Source: Streptomyces broussonetiae (lineage in GTDB: Bacteria > Actinomycetota > Actinomycetes > Streptomycetales > Streptomycetaceae). Taken from it: 64,000 bases of DNA. A program made the translations under genes and the position numbers. The notes under the pieces are model-generated. The model saw only the letters and a list, made by a program, of their open reading frames with translations, was not told the DNA's origin and made no database searches. This document shows, piece by piece, positions 43,997 to 52,701 of the stretch. The stretch's first letter is position 1; every line of letters begins with the position of its first letter. The DNA lies in the NCBI RefSeq assembly GCF_009796285.1, contig NZ_CP047020.1, forward strand, positions 6,014,001-6,078,000, given 5' to 3'.

Positions 43997-45031
43997 GTGA
44001 CAAGTCCTATCGATATTGAGGGCGGCGGAGCCTCTGTCGTCCTCGACGGCGCACCAGGGCCGGACGTACAGGGCGAAGCCGTCAAGCTCGTGGGCCGGTC
44101 TCCCGGCCGGCTGATGTGGATGCGCTTCAAGCGCGACCGCACGGGCGTGATCTCGGCCTACGTCGTGGGCTTCTTCTTCCTGGTCGGCCTGCTCGCACCG
44201 CTGATCGCCAAGCTGTACGGCAAGAACCCGTACACCGTCTACGCGGACGAGCGCCCGGACCTCTTCGACAGTGCCGGCGTGCCGGTGCAGCCCAACGGCG
44301 GTATCAGCAGCCAGTTCTGGTTCGGACTCGAGCCCGGCAACGGCTACGACGTCTTCACCAAGCTGATCTACGGCATCCGCACCTCGCTGATGATCTCGGT
44401 CGCCGTCACCCTCGCCGTCGTCGTCACCGGCATCCTGCTCGGCGTCGCGGCCGGCTATCTCGGCGGCAGGACCGACTACTTCATCGGCCGCGTCATCGAT
44501 TTCCTGCTCGCCTTCCCGGCCCAGCTGTTCTTCATCGCCAGCATGCCGGTCGTCGTCTCCCTGTTCGTCAGCCCCCGTGACCAGACCCCCACCTACGTCC
44601 GGGTGCTCGCCCTGATCCTGGTCCAGTGGTTCCTGGGCTGGATGGGCCTCGGCCGCATCCTGCGCGGCACCGCACTGGCCCTGCGTGAACGGGAGTTCAT
44701 CGAGGCGGCCAAGGTCAGCGGGGCCTCGCCATGGCGGATCATCCGCAAGGAGATCCTGCCGAACATCGTGACCCCGCTGCTGGTGCAGGCGACGTATCTG
44801 CTGCCCAACTTCGTGACCGCCGAGGCGGGTCTGTCCTACCTCGGCGTGGGCATCGTCGAACCGACGCCGGACTGGGGGCAGATGTTCTCCAAGGCGTCCA
44901 CCCAGCTGGTGATGGAGAACGACATCACCTACATGTTCTTCCCCGGCATCTCGATGATCATCTTCGTCGTCGCGTTCAACCTGCTCGGGGACTCGGTCAG
45001 AGACGCCTTCGATCCCAAGACCGCGCGCTGA
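43997..45031 (+). CDS. bldKA: Oligopeptide ABC transporter permease (DppC type)
   Basis: 344 residues from GTG 43997. A cytoplasmic N terminus of ~50 residues with RFKRDRTGVIS precedes six membrane helices. The EAA loop that contacts the ATPases is seen at EFIEAAKVSGASPWRIIRKEILPN (residues ~234-257). In Streptomyces the bldK operon (permease, binding protein, permease, two ATPases) lies next to typA and imports an oligopeptide needed for aerial growth. The order and the neighbour match here, which is my reason for the symbol. I cannot exclude a bldK-like paralogue. Confidence 0.85.
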   Translation: MTSPIDIEGGGASVVLDGAPGPDVQGEAVKLVGRSPGRLMWMRFKRDRTGVISAYVVGFFFLVGLLAPLIAKLYGKNPYTVYADERPDLFDSAGVPVQPNGGISSQFWFGLEPGNGYDVFTKLIYGIRTSLMISVAVTLAVVVTGILLGVAAGYLGGRTDYFIGRVIDFLLAFPAQLFFIASMPVVVSLFVSPRDQTPTYVRVLALILVQWFLGWMGLGRILRGTALALREREFIEAAKVSGASPWRIIRKEILPNIVTPLLVQATYLLPNFVTAEAGLSYLGVGIVEPTPDWGQMFSKASTQLVMENDITYMFFPGISMIIFVVAFNLLGDSVRDAFDPKTAR

Positions 45032-45059
45032 CCCCGTACCGCAATCCCCGTACCGCAAT
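45032..45059 (+). repeat. 14-bp tandem duplication between bldKA and bldKB
   Basis: CCCCGTACCGCAAT occurs twice, end to end, in the 70-bp gap after bldKA. Probably a simple slippage event. It shifts the distance to the bldKB ribosome site. Confidence 0.85.
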
Positions 45060-45101
45060 CCGACGGAACGTCAGTTTCACAGATGGGTGGGAATCCTCGT
45101 G

Positions 45102-46907
45102 ATGAGTAGGGGCGGGCGCCACGCATTCGGCGCACTCAGCGTGCTCGCGGCCGGAGCTCTCGTGCTCACCGGTTGCAGCAAGGGCGGCAGCGACACCGGC
45201 ACCAGCGACAAGGACCAGCAGAACGCCAAGAGCCAGCAGGCGTCCATCAAGTTCGGGGGCGCGGCCGACTCCACCGGGCCCGCGGCCGCCGTGGCCGGAG
45301 CCAAGTCCGGCGGCACCATGGAGGTGCTCCAGCGTGACACCTTCGCCCACCTGGACCCCGCCCAGATCTACGTCTCCGACCAGATGGCCCTGGCCCAGCT
45401 GATCCACAGAGGCCTCACCGGCTACAAGACGACCAGCAACGACGGCCACCAGCACGAGATCGTCGGCGACCTCGCCACCGACTCCGGCACCACCACCGAC
45501 GGCGGCAAGACCTGGAAGTACACGCTCAAGAGCGGCATCAAGTTCGACGACGGGACCCCGATCACCTCCGCGGACGTCCGCCAGAGCGTCGAGCGGCTCT
45601 TCGCGCCCTTCATCACCCAGGGCCCGGCCTACCTCCAGCAGTGGCTCGCGAACACCTCGGGCTCCGACTACCGCAAACTGCTGCCGAACGGCCCCTACAA
45701 GGGACAGCACCTGCCGAACAGCGTCCTGGAGACGCCGGACGCGAAGACCGTCATCTTCCACTTCAAGACGCCGCACCCGGACCTGCCGTACACCCTGGCG
45801 ATGGCCGGCTACTCCGTCGTCTCCGCCAAGGGCGACACCCAGCAGAAGTACGACAAGAGTCCGGTCACGACCGGCCCGTACAAGATCCAGTCGTTCCAGT
45901 CCGGCAAGTCGATGGTGCTGGTCAGGAACACGAACTGGGACCCCAAGACGGACCCGATCCGCCACCAGTACGTGGACAGGTTCAACATCCTGTTCAACCA
46001 GCAGTTCGAGACCTCCACCAAGGCCCTGCTCGCGGACAGCGGGCCCGACCAGAGCGGCATCAGCTTCAGCAACCAGGTGGACGCGGGCAACCTCTCCCAG
46101 GTGCTCAGGGACCCGAAGATGAAGTCCCGCACGGTCTCCGGCTACCAGCCGTACGTCGGCCAGATGAACATCAACATGAGCAAGCCCGAGATGAAGGACA
46201 TCCGGATCCGCGAGGCCATCGCCTACGCCCTGCCGATCACCCCGTTCGTGCGGGCCTACGGCGGCACCGACGCGATGGAGGTCGCGGGCGGCGTGCTCTC
46301 CCCGACCGTCTCCGGCTACAACGCCTCCTTCGACCCGTTCGGCAAGAAGAAGAACCCCGCCGGTGACCCCGCCAAGGCCAAGAAGCTGCTCCAGGAGGCG
46401 GGCAAGCTCAACATGAAGCTGACCTTCGGCTACATCAACACCCCCGAGGGGCAGCAGTACTCCACCGCCATGGCGGCGGGCCTGAGCAAGGCCGGCTTCA
46501 ACGTGCAGCGCCAGGAGATCCCGTCCGAGACCTACTACGACCAGGTCTCCAAGCTGAACAACAACTACGACATCTTCCACACCGCGTGGGGCGCCGACTG
46601 GCCGTCCGCCTCCACGGTCATCCCGCCGCTGTACGACGGCCGGCAGATCGCCAACGGCGCGCAGAACTACTCGCAGATCAACGACTCGCACGTGAACAGC
46701 GAGATCGACCGCATCAACCGGATCAACGACCCGGTCAAGGCGGCGACGGAGTGGGAGAAGCTCGACGAGTACATGCTGACCAAGGTGGTCAACGTCGTCC
46801 CGACCGCCTACTACAAGCAGACCCAGATCGCCGGTTCCAAGGTCGGCGGCCTCGTCTACGACGACGTGATCGGCGGCGTCGACCCGCGCCGACTCTTCCT
46901 CAAGTAA
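45102..46907 (+). CDS. bldKB: Oligopeptide-binding lipoprotein
   Basis: 601 residues from ATG 45102 (GTG 45099 is adjacent). The signal peptide ends in a lipobox LTGC, placing the Cys near residue 22, then a Gly/Ser/Asp-rich linker. Family 5 binding-protein features follow: GGTMEVLQRDTFAHLDPAQ; GIKFDDGTPITSADVRQSVERL; IREAIAYALPI. This subunit would capture the extracellular peptide and hand it to the permeases. A strong stem-loop follows its stop, consistent with higher expression than the downstream genes. Confidence 0.88.
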   Translation: MSRGGRHAFGALSVLAAGALVLTGCSKGGSDTGTSDKDQQNAKSQQASIKFGGAADSTGPAAAVAGAKSGGTMEVLQRDTFAHLDPAQIYVSDQMALAQLIHRGLTGYKTTSNDGHQHEIVGDLATDSGTTTDGGKTWKYTLKSGIKFDDGTPITSADVRQSVERLFAPFITQGPAYLQQWLANTSGSDYRKLLPNGPYKGQHLPNSVLETPDAKTVIFHFKTPHPDLPYTLAMAGYSVVSAKGDTQQKYDKSPVTTGPYKIQSFQSGKSMVLVRNTNWDPKTDPIRHQYVDRFNILFNQQFETSTKALLADSGPDQSGISFSNQVDAGNLSQVLRDPKMKSRTVSGYQPYVGQMNINMSKPEMKDIRIREAIAYALPITPFVRAYGGTDAMEVAGGVLSPTVSGYNASFDPFGKKKNPAGDPAKAKKLLQEAGKLNMKLTFGYINTPEGQQYSTAMAAGLSKAGFNVQRQEIPSETYYDQVSKLNNNYDIFHTAWGADWPSASTVIPPLYDGRQIANGAQNYSQINDSHVNSEIDRINRINDPVKAATEWEKLDEYMLTKVVNVVPTAYYKQTQIAGSKVGGLVYDDVIGGVDPRRLFLK

Positions 46908-46920
46908 CCGTCCCCGTCCG

Positions 46921-46959
46921 GTGTCCGGCGCGCCCGCGTCCCCGGGGCGCGCCGGGCAC
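46921..46959 (+). terminator. Intra-operon stem-loop after bldKB
   Basis: 46921-46935 pairs with 46945-46959 over 15 positions (one G-U), 9-nt loop, no T-tract. It begins 13 bp after the binding-protein stop and before the next permease. It is likely a partial terminator or a 3' stabiliser for the upstream mRNA. Confidence 0.75.
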
Positions 46960-46994
46960 CGACCCGGCCGCCGACGTCTGAGAGCTGCCCTGTC

Positions 46995-47975
46995 ATGCTG
47001 CGCTTCCTCGTGCGACGGATCATCGGTGCCGTCGTCATTCTGTTCCTGCTGAGCATCGTCGCCTTCCTGCTCTTCTTCGGGGTGCCCCGGGACCCGGCAC
47101 TGCTGATGTGCGGCAAGACCTGCAACCCGGACAGCATCGCGAACATCCACCATGTGCTCGGCCTCGACAAGCCCATCACCGAGCAGTACTGGATCTTCCT
47201 GCACAACCTCGTCCTGGGCAGCAGCCAGTTCGCCCAGGGCCCCTGCCCCGCCCCCTGCTTCGGGTACTCGTACCACACCAACGAGCAGGTCTGGGGCACG
47301 CTGAAGGACCGCCTGCCCACCACCGTCTCGCTCACCCTGGGTGCGGCCGTGTGCTTCCTGCTCGTCGGCCTGGGCACCGGGCTGCTCGCCGCCTGGCGGC
47401 GCGGCACGCTGGTCGACAAGGCGGCCACCGCGGGCTCCATGGTCATCGGCTCGCTGCAGATCTACTTCCTCGGACCGCTGGCCCTCGCGCTGCTCGTCTA
47501 CCAGACCCACTGGTTCGACAAGCCCGGCTACACCCCGATCACCCAGAACCCCGTCAGCTGGTTCAGCGGCCTGATCATCCCGTGGGTGGTGCTGTCCACG
47601 ATCTTCGCCGCGCAGTACACCCGTATGGCCCGGTCCTCGATGATCGAACAGCTCCAGGAGGAACACGTCCGCACCGCCCGCGCCAAGGGCATGTCCCGGC
47701 AGTACGTGTTCTTCCGCTACGCCTGGCGCGGCTCGCTGATCCCGATCGTCACCATCTTCGGCATCGACCTGGGCTCGCTGTTCGGCGGCGCCATCATCAC
47801 CGAGTTCACCTTCGGCCTGCCGGGCCTCGGCAACCTCGCCGTCCAGGCCGTCAACTTCAGCGACCTGCCGCTGCTGCTCGGCGTGATGCTCTTCTCGGCC
47901 AGCATGATCCTGCTGTTCAACATCGTCGTCGACGCCACCTACGCCTTCATCGACCCGCGCGTGCGGCTGTCCTGA
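46995..47975 (+). CDS. bldKC: Oligopeptide ABC transporter permease (DppB type)
   Basis: 326 residues from ATG 46995. It starts with the usual MLRFLVRRIIGAVVILFLLS helix and has six membrane segments. The EAA-like loop is at EEHVRTARAKGMSRQYVFFRYAWRG (~213-237). An external loop has a Cys-rich patch (MCGKTCNP and CPAPCFGYSY), shared with the permease of the second operon at 55814. It forms the channel with BldKA. Confidence 0.88.
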   Translation: MLRFLVRRIIGAVVILFLLSIVAFLLFFGVPRDPALLMCGKTCNPDSIANIHHVLGLDKPITEQYWIFLHNLVLGSSQFAQGPCPAPCFGYSYHTNEQVWGTLKDRLPTTVSLTLGAAVCFLLVGLGTGLLAAWRRGTLVDKAATAGSMVIGSLQIYFLGPLALALLVYQTHWFDKPGYTPITQNPVSWFSGLIIPWVVLSTIFAAQYTRMARSSMIEQLQEEHVRTARAKGMSRQYVFFRYAWRGSLIPIVTIFGIDLGSLFGGAIITEFTFGLPGLGNLAVQAVNFSDLPLLLGVMLFSASMILLFNIVVDATYAFIDPRVRLS

Positions 47976-47997
47976 GGCCGAAGGAGAAACAGCCACC

Positions 47998-49020
47998 ATG
48001 AGCGCCCCCCTTCTCTCCGTGCGGGACCTGCACGTCAGCTTCAAGACCGAGGACGGCGTCGTACGGGCCGTGGACGGGCTCTCCTTCGACCTGGAGCGCG
48101 GCAGGACGCTCGGCATCGTGGGGGAGTCCGGCTCGGGCAAGTCGGTGACCAACCTGACCATCCTCGGCCTGCACAACCCCATGTTCACCACCGTCGAGGG
48201 GGAAATCCTGCTGGACGGCAAGGAGTTGACCACGGCCCGCGAGTCCGAGCTGGAGAAGCTGCGCGGCAACAAGGTCGCCATGATCTTCCAGGACCCGCTC
48301 ACCGCCCTCTCCCCGTACTACACCGTCGGCCGGCAGATCTCCGAGCCGTACATGAAGCACAACGGCGCCTCGAAGAAAGCCGCCTGGGAGCGGGCCGTGG
48401 AGATGCTCGGCAAGGTCGGCATCCCCAACCCCCGGGAGCGGGCGAAGGACTATCCGCACCAGTTCTCCGGCGGCATGCGCCAGCGCGCGATGATCGCCAT
48501 GGCGCTGGTCTGCGACCCCGACCTGCTCATCGCCGACGAACCGACGACGGCCCTCGACGTGACCGTGCAGGCGCAGATTCTGGATCTGCTCAAGGACCTG
48601 CAACAGGAGTTCGGATCCGGCATCATCTTCATCACCCACGATCTGGGGGTGATCGCCGACATGGCCGACGACATCATGGTGATGTACGCGGGCGGCGCGG
48701 TGGAACGGGGCACGACGAACCAGGTATTGCGCTCGCCCCAGCACCCGTACACCTGGGGCCTGCTGAACTCGATGCCACGCCTGGACTCCGACCTGGGCGC
48801 CCGGCTGTCCCCGATCCCCGGTACGCCGCCCTCGCTGCTCACCCCGCCGTCCGGCTGCCGCTTCCACCCCCGCTGCACCTTCCAGGACCGGGTGGGGGGC
48901 ACGGGCCGCTGTGTCCACGAGCGCCCGCTGCTGGCGCCTGACCGGGCGTCGGCCTGCCATCTCACCGCGGACCAGAAGCGGACCATCTTCATCGAGGAGA
49001 TCAAGCCCGCACTGGGCTAG
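47998..49020 (+). CDS. bldKD: Oligopeptide ABC transporter ATPase (DppD type)
   Basis: 340 residues from ATG 47998, with AAGGAGA upstream. Walker A GESGSGKS (~41-48), the signature QFSGGMRQR (~157-165), Walker B LLIADEPTTALD and the H-loop ITHDLG are complete. The C-terminal CRFHPRC motif and another pair of cysteines (TGRC, ACHL) are the oligopeptide-ATPase type, which can hold an Fe-S cluster. It starts 22 bp after bldKC. Confidence 0.9.
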   Translation: MSAPLLSVRDLHVSFKTEDGVVRAVDGLSFDLERGRTLGIVGESGSGKSVTNLTILGLHNPMFTTVEGEILLDGKELTTARESELEKLRGNKVAMIFQDPLTALSPYYTVGRQISEPYMKHNGASKKAAWERAVEMLGKVGIPNPRERAKDYPHQFSGGMRQRAMIAMALVCDPDLLIADEPTTALDVTVQAQILDLLKDLQQEFGSGIIFITHDLGVIADMADDIMVMYAGGAVERGTTNQVLRSPQHPYTWGLLNSMPRLDSDLGARLSPIPGTPPSLLTPPSGCRFHPRCTFQDRVGGTGRCVHERPLLAPDRASACHLTADQKRTIFIEEIKPALG

Positions 49021-49063
49021 GTCGCCACCGTCGCACCAGTCGTCGTCCTAGGAGGACACCGGC

Positions 49064-50185
49064 ATGAAAGAGGACCTGGTCCTCCCGGCACCGCGCGAGA
49101 CGAACGCGGGCGCGGACGGGGAGCCGTTGCTTCAGGTCTCGGGGCTGACCAAACACTTCCCGGTCAAGGGCGGCTTCCCGATCCGGCGGACCGTCGGCGC
49201 GGTGCAGGCCGTCGACGGCATCGACCTGACCGTGCACACGGGCGAGAGCTTCGGCCTGGTCGGCGAGTCCGGCTGCGGGAAGTCGACGACGGGCCGGCTG
49301 ATCACCCGGCTGCTGGAGCCGACGGCCGGGTCGGTCACCTACCGCGGCCGGGACATCAGCCACGCCAAGCGCAAGGAGCTGGCGCCGATCCGCTCCGAGA
49401 TCCAGATGATCTTCCAGGACCCGTACTCGTCGCTGAACCCGCGGCAGACGGTGGGCAAGATCATCTCCGGTCCGATGGAGATCAACGGGATCGAGCCGGA
49501 GGGCGGCCGCGAGAAGCGGGTCCGTGAACTCCTGGAGATCGTGGGCCTGAACCCGGAGCACTACAACCGCTTCCCGCACGAGTTCTCCGGCGGCCAGCGC
49601 CAGCGCATCGGCGTGGCCCGCGCACTCGCCATGGAGCCCAAGCTGATCGTCGCCGACGAGCCGGTCTCGGCCCTGGACGTCTCGATCCAGGCGCAGGTGG
49701 TGAACCTCCTGCAGAAGGTCCAGGACGAACTGGGCATCGCCTTCGTCTTCATCGCCCACGACCTCGCGATCGTCCGGCACTTCTCGCAGCGCGTCGCGGT
49801 CATGTACCTCGGGAAGATCATCGAGGTGGGCGACCGCGCCTCCATCTACACCCGCCCCCGTCATCCCTACACGCACGCCCTGCTGTCCGCCGTACCCGAG
49901 GTGAACCTCACGGAGGAGGACAGCACCGCGCGCGAGCGCATCCGCCTGGCCGGTGACGTCCCCTCGCCGATCTCCCCGCCCTCCGGTTGCCGTTTCCGCA
50001 CCCGCTGCTGGAAGGCGCAGGACAAGTGCGCGGCCGAGGAACCGCCCCTGGTCCGGCTCTCCGGGAACCACGAAGGCCACCTGACGGCCTGCCACTTCCC
50101 GGAGGACCCGACCACCGAGCGCGAGGAGGACATCGTCCTGGACCCGGCGCTGGCGGCGCTGGAGGGGAACGCGGAGTCCTCCTAG
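49064..50185 (+). CDS. bldKE: Oligopeptide ABC transporter ATPase (DppF type)
   Basis: 373 residues from ATG 49064, with AGGAGGA upstream. Walker A GESGCGKST, signature EFSGGQRQR, Walker B LIVADEPVSALD and H-loop IAHDLA are intact, and the C-terminal CRFRTRC and ACHF cysteines are present. The N terminus has a 20-residue extension before the LLQVSGLTKHFPV core. It pairs with BldKD to energise uptake. It is the last gene of the operon and is followed by a strong stem-loop. Confidence 0.9.
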   Translation: MKEDLVLPAPRETNAGADGEPLLQVSGLTKHFPVKGGFPIRRTVGAVQAVDGIDLTVHTGESFGLVGESGCGKSTTGRLITRLLEPTAGSVTYRGRDISHAKRKELAPIRSEIQMIFQDPYSSLNPRQTVGKIISGPMEINGIEPEGGREKRVRELLEIVGLNPEHYNRFPHEFSGGQRQRIGVARALAMEPKLIVADEPVSALDVSIQAQVVNLLQKVQDELGIAFVFIAHDLAIVRHFSQRVAVMYLGKIIEVGDRASIYTRPRHPYTHALLSAVPEVNLTEEDSTARERIRLAGDVPSPISPPSGCRFRTRCWKAQDKCAAEEPPLVRLSGNHEGHLTACHFPEDPTTEREEDIVLDPALAALEGNAESS

Positions 50186-50263
50186 CAGTACTCCGCGGCT
50201 GGTGGGTTCCCGTCCACACCGTGCAAGGGCCGGCGGGCCGGGAACGACCGCTCTGCGTGAGGA

Positions 50264-50294
50264 CTGGTGGGCGACGGTCGCCGTCGCCCACCAG
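50264..50294. terminator. Strong convergent stem-loop between bldKE and ECF41 gene
   Basis: A perfect 14-bp stem (50264-50277 with 50281-50294) with only a TCG loop. It lies between two convergent transcripts and would work from both sides. No T-tract. Confidence 0.75.
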
Positions 50295-50363
50295 GACCGC
50301 GGTCGACGGAAGCGGACCGGCGTCCCGGGGGGCACCGCGAGAAGCGGTGGCCGGCCGGGCGGG

Positions 50364-51350
50364 TCACAGGTTGCCGAGCGGCGGGATCCTCGACGGGCCG
50401 GCGGACTGTGCCTCGTCGCCGGTCTGCCACGCCTGGAGCTTGTCGGGATTGAGCACCATCCACAGATCCGTGACCCTGTCGTCGTTGCCGACGTCGACGG
50501 CGATGACCGCGATCGTGTTGCCGTCGAGGCGGACGGCGAATCCGAGGCGTCCGTTGACGTGCTCCTCGACCAGGTCCATGCCGGGCTCCTTGCGCATGAG
50601 ACCGAGGAGCAGCCGGGCCACCTTGTCCCGGCCGACCACGGCTCGTGCGGCGGCGCGGACCTTGCCGCCGCCATCCGAGTGGGAGCGTACGTCGAGGGCG
50701 AGCAGGTCGATGAGTGCATCCAGGTCACCGGTCTCGCACGCCAGACGGAACGCCGCGATGACGCTGCTGTGCCGGGAGGCGTCGTTGGTACGAGAGCGCG
50801 CGCGGGTCACCTGCCGACGAGCCGAGGCAGCGAGCTGACGGCAGGCGGCCGGGCTGCGTCCCACGGTGTCGGCGACCTCGGCGAACGGCATGCCGAAGAC
50901 GTCGTGCAGGACGAACGCGACGCGCTCGGCCGGCGTCATCGACTCCAGCACGACGAGCATGCCCATGCTCACCGACTCGTCCAGGGTGACCTGGTCACCG
51001 GGGTCACGCGTGCTGAGCCGCCCCGCTTCACCGCCGGCACTGCTCCATGTGCCGCTGTCGCGCAGGGGCTCGGGAAGCCACTGGCCGATGTAGCGCTCCC
51101 GGCGCACCCGGGCCGAGGCGAGGTGGTCGAGACAGATGCGGGTGGCGGCCTTCGTCAGCCAGGCCATGGGTGAGGAGATGGCCCGCTGTTCGTCCTCGGA
51201 CAGGGCGTACCACCGGATGTAGGTCTCCTGTACGACGTCCTCGGCGTCCTGGACCGAGCCGAGCATGCGGTAACTGAGGTTGATCAGCCTGCGGCGCTCG
51301 GCGAACAGCGTGTGCAGCGACGGGTCGGTTCCCGGGGCGGGTGCGCTCAT
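50364..51350 (-). CDS. ECF41-type sigma factor (SigJ-like) with SnoaL C-terminal domain
   Basis: 328 residues from ATG 51350. Region 2 (INLSYRMLGSVQDAEDVVQETYIRWY) and region 4 (PAERVAFVLHDVFGMPFAEVADTVGRSPAACRQLAARR-like, residues ~150-195) are typical. The extra ~125-residue C-terminal SnoaL-like domain carries the two ECF41 landmarks, DGGGK (~222) and NPDKL (~305), which help it act without a separate anti-sigma factor. ECF41 genes usually sit beside a carboxymuconolactone decarboxylase, oxidoreductase or epimerase gene; here the upstream gene is an epimerase-like SDR. It is the last gene of a three-gene minus-strand operon. Confidence 0.93.
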   Translation of the reverse strand: MSAPAPGTDPSLHTLFAERRRLINLSYRMLGSVQDAEDVVQETYIRWYALSEDEQRAISSPMAWLTKAATRICLDHLASARVRRERYIGQWLPEPLRDSGTWSSAGGEAGRLSTRDPGDQVTLDESVSMGMLVVLESMTPAERVAFVLHDVFGMPFAEVADTVGRSPAACRQLAASARRQVTRARSRTNDASRHSSVIAAFRLACETGDLDALIDLLALDVRSHSDGGGKVRAAARAVVGRDKVARLLLGLMRKEPGMDLVEEHVNGRLGFAVRLDGNTIAVIAVDVGNDDRVTDLWMVLNPDKLQAWQTGDEAQSAGPSRIPPLGNL

Positions 51351-51401
51351 GGTGTGCTCCTGTCGGGGCGGCGAGCAGAAGGCGTGTCGTCGCCGGGGGG
51401 T

Positions 51402-52148
51402 TCAGTGGTGGTGCTCGGCCAGCCACTGCTCGAAGGTCTGCACACCGCGGGGTCCGGGGCCGGTGGGGAGCAACGCTCCACCGCTCATCGCGGCTCCGGC
51501 GGCACCGGGCAGCCTGAGCGGAACCAGCAGCCGGCGTCTGCGCGTTGCCCGCAGCACGCTCCGCGCCATCTCCACCACCTGCTCCTCCCTGGGACCGGCC
51601 AGCTCCGGCGCATACTCCTGGGGCTCATTCTTCACCAGCTCGGCCAGGGCGTGGCCCACTTCCCGGGCGGCGACGGGCTGGGAGCGCAGGCGCGGGGCGA
51701 TCGCGACGGGGCCGGAGATCTGGGCGAGGGTCTGCTCGGCGAACTCGTGGAACTGGGTGGCCCGCAGGATGGTCCACGGGATCGGCCCCTTCCTGACCAC
51801 CTCTTCCTGCGCGAGTTTCGCCCGGTAGTAGCCGAACCCGCTGGCCCTGTCGATGCCCACGACGGACAGCGTCAGATGACGGCGCACTCCGGCCCGCTCC
51901 TCGGCGGCCAGCAGGTTGCGGCCCGCCTTCTCGAAGAAGGCGGTTGCCGCCCCGGCCGCCGTCCTGGGGGAGTTGGTCACGTCGACCACGGCCTCGACCT
52001 CGTCGAGTGCCTCGCTCAGGCCCCGGCCGGTCAGGAGGTCCACGCCACGCGACGGTGAGATGAGGACGGCCTGGTCTCCGGCAGCGGTCAGGGCCTCGAC
52101 GACGTACCGGCCCACCAGACCCGTGCCACCCGCTACGGCAATACGCAT
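51402..52148 (-). CDS. NmrA-like atypical SDR / NAD(P)-dependent epimerase family protein
   Basis: 248 residues from ATG 52148. The nucleotide-binding start IAVAGGTGLVGRYVVEAL (GGxGxxG) is clear. The active-site-like segment is YYRAKLAQEE, with YxxxK; then ILRATQFHEFAEQ and a C-terminal substrate region. It is of the size and layout of NAD(P)H-binding epimerase/quinone-reductase-like proteins that partner ECF41 sigma factors. It starts 12 bp after the upstream membrane-protein stop. The substrate is unknown. Confidence 0.9.
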   Translation of the reverse strand: MRIAVAGGTGLVGRYVVEALTAAGDQAVLISPSRGVDLLTGRGLSEALDEVEAVVDVTNSPRTAAGAATAFFEKAGRNLLAAEERAGVRRHLTLSVVGIDRASGFGYYRAKLAQEEVVRKGPIPWTILRATQFHEFAEQTLAQISGPVAIAPRLRSQPVAAREVGHALAELVKNEPQEYAPELAGPREEQVVEMARSVLRATRRRRLLVPLRLPGAAGAAMSGGALLPTGPGPRGVQTFEQWLAEHHH

Positions 52149-52160
52149 GGGGCTGTGCTC

Positions 52161-52577
52161 CTAGGGTGTGTCGGGGGAGAGGGGAAGCAGCAGGAGGGTC
52201 GCGAGCAGTACCTGTGCGGACAACACCGCGACGTTGAGGACCTGATCAGTCGTGCCGTACATGTGCAGGTGCTGCATGTGGTAGACGAGGTGCAGCACGT
52301 TGAAGGTCAGCCACACCGCACCGGTCGTCCGCACCATGGGATCGCTGCGTACGTACCGCAGGGTGATGGCGCTGAGCACAGCCAGCGCCATGTACGTCGC
52401 CCCGGCGTCCTTCGCCAAGTGCTGGTTGTACGGACCGAGTTGAGGAAGCCAGTTACGGCCGAACCCGGGGAACGTCTCGTACCAGTGCTGCGGCGCGAAG
52501 TAGGCCCACACACCCACGTAGAGACCGGCCACGATGAACAGACCCAGCACGGCCTGTCTCGTCACTTTCACGTTCAT
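52161..52577 (-). CDS. Small four-helix membrane protein
   Basis: 138 residues from ATG 52577. Four hydrophobic segments (AVLGLFIVAGLYVGVWAY; AGATYMALAVLSAI; AVWLTFNVLHLVYHMQHLHM; VLNVAVLSAQVLLATLLLL) are separated by short loops. The third carries several His residues that could bind a metal or heme. I do not recognise the family beyond a generic small membrane protein. A candidate sigma-factor promoter lies so close that the message may be leaderless. It leads the epimerase and ECF41 genes and is probably part of that stress module. Confidence 0.78.
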   Translation of the reverse strand: MNVKVTRQAVLGLFIVAGLYVGVWAYFAPQHWYETFPGFGRNWLPQLGPYNQHLAKDAGATYMALAVLSAITLRYVRSDPMVRTTGAVWLTFNVLHLVYHMQHLHMYGTTDQVLNVAVLSAQVLLATLLLLPLSPDTP

Positions 52578-52585
52578 GCCTCTGT

Positions 52586-52612
52586 GACGACGCAGCCTCC
52601 TGGAATGTGAGG
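52586..52612 (-). promoter_or_regulatory. Candidate ECF41-type promoter
   Basis: On the minus strand, CCTCACA (52612-52606) lies 16 bp before CGTC (52589-52586). I recall the ECF41 consensus as TGTCACA-N16-CGTC, so five of seven -35 bases and all -10 bases fit. The ATG starts 8 nt after CGTC, implying a leaderless mRNA and autoregulation of the operon. Confidence 0.5.
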
Positions 52613-52701
52613 TCTCCGAGGCGACTTCTTCCCACGACTGGGCCCGGCCCATGTCCACCGGCAGGTGCGGCTCCCGCCGCGCCCGGCCCGCGTCCGAGGG
52701 T

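Noticed and set aside
44997..48302. Long antisense frame of 1101 codons across bldKB-bldKD
   Set aside because: It is a high-GC shadow, with Val/Gly/Asp-rich low-complexity translation and no motifs.
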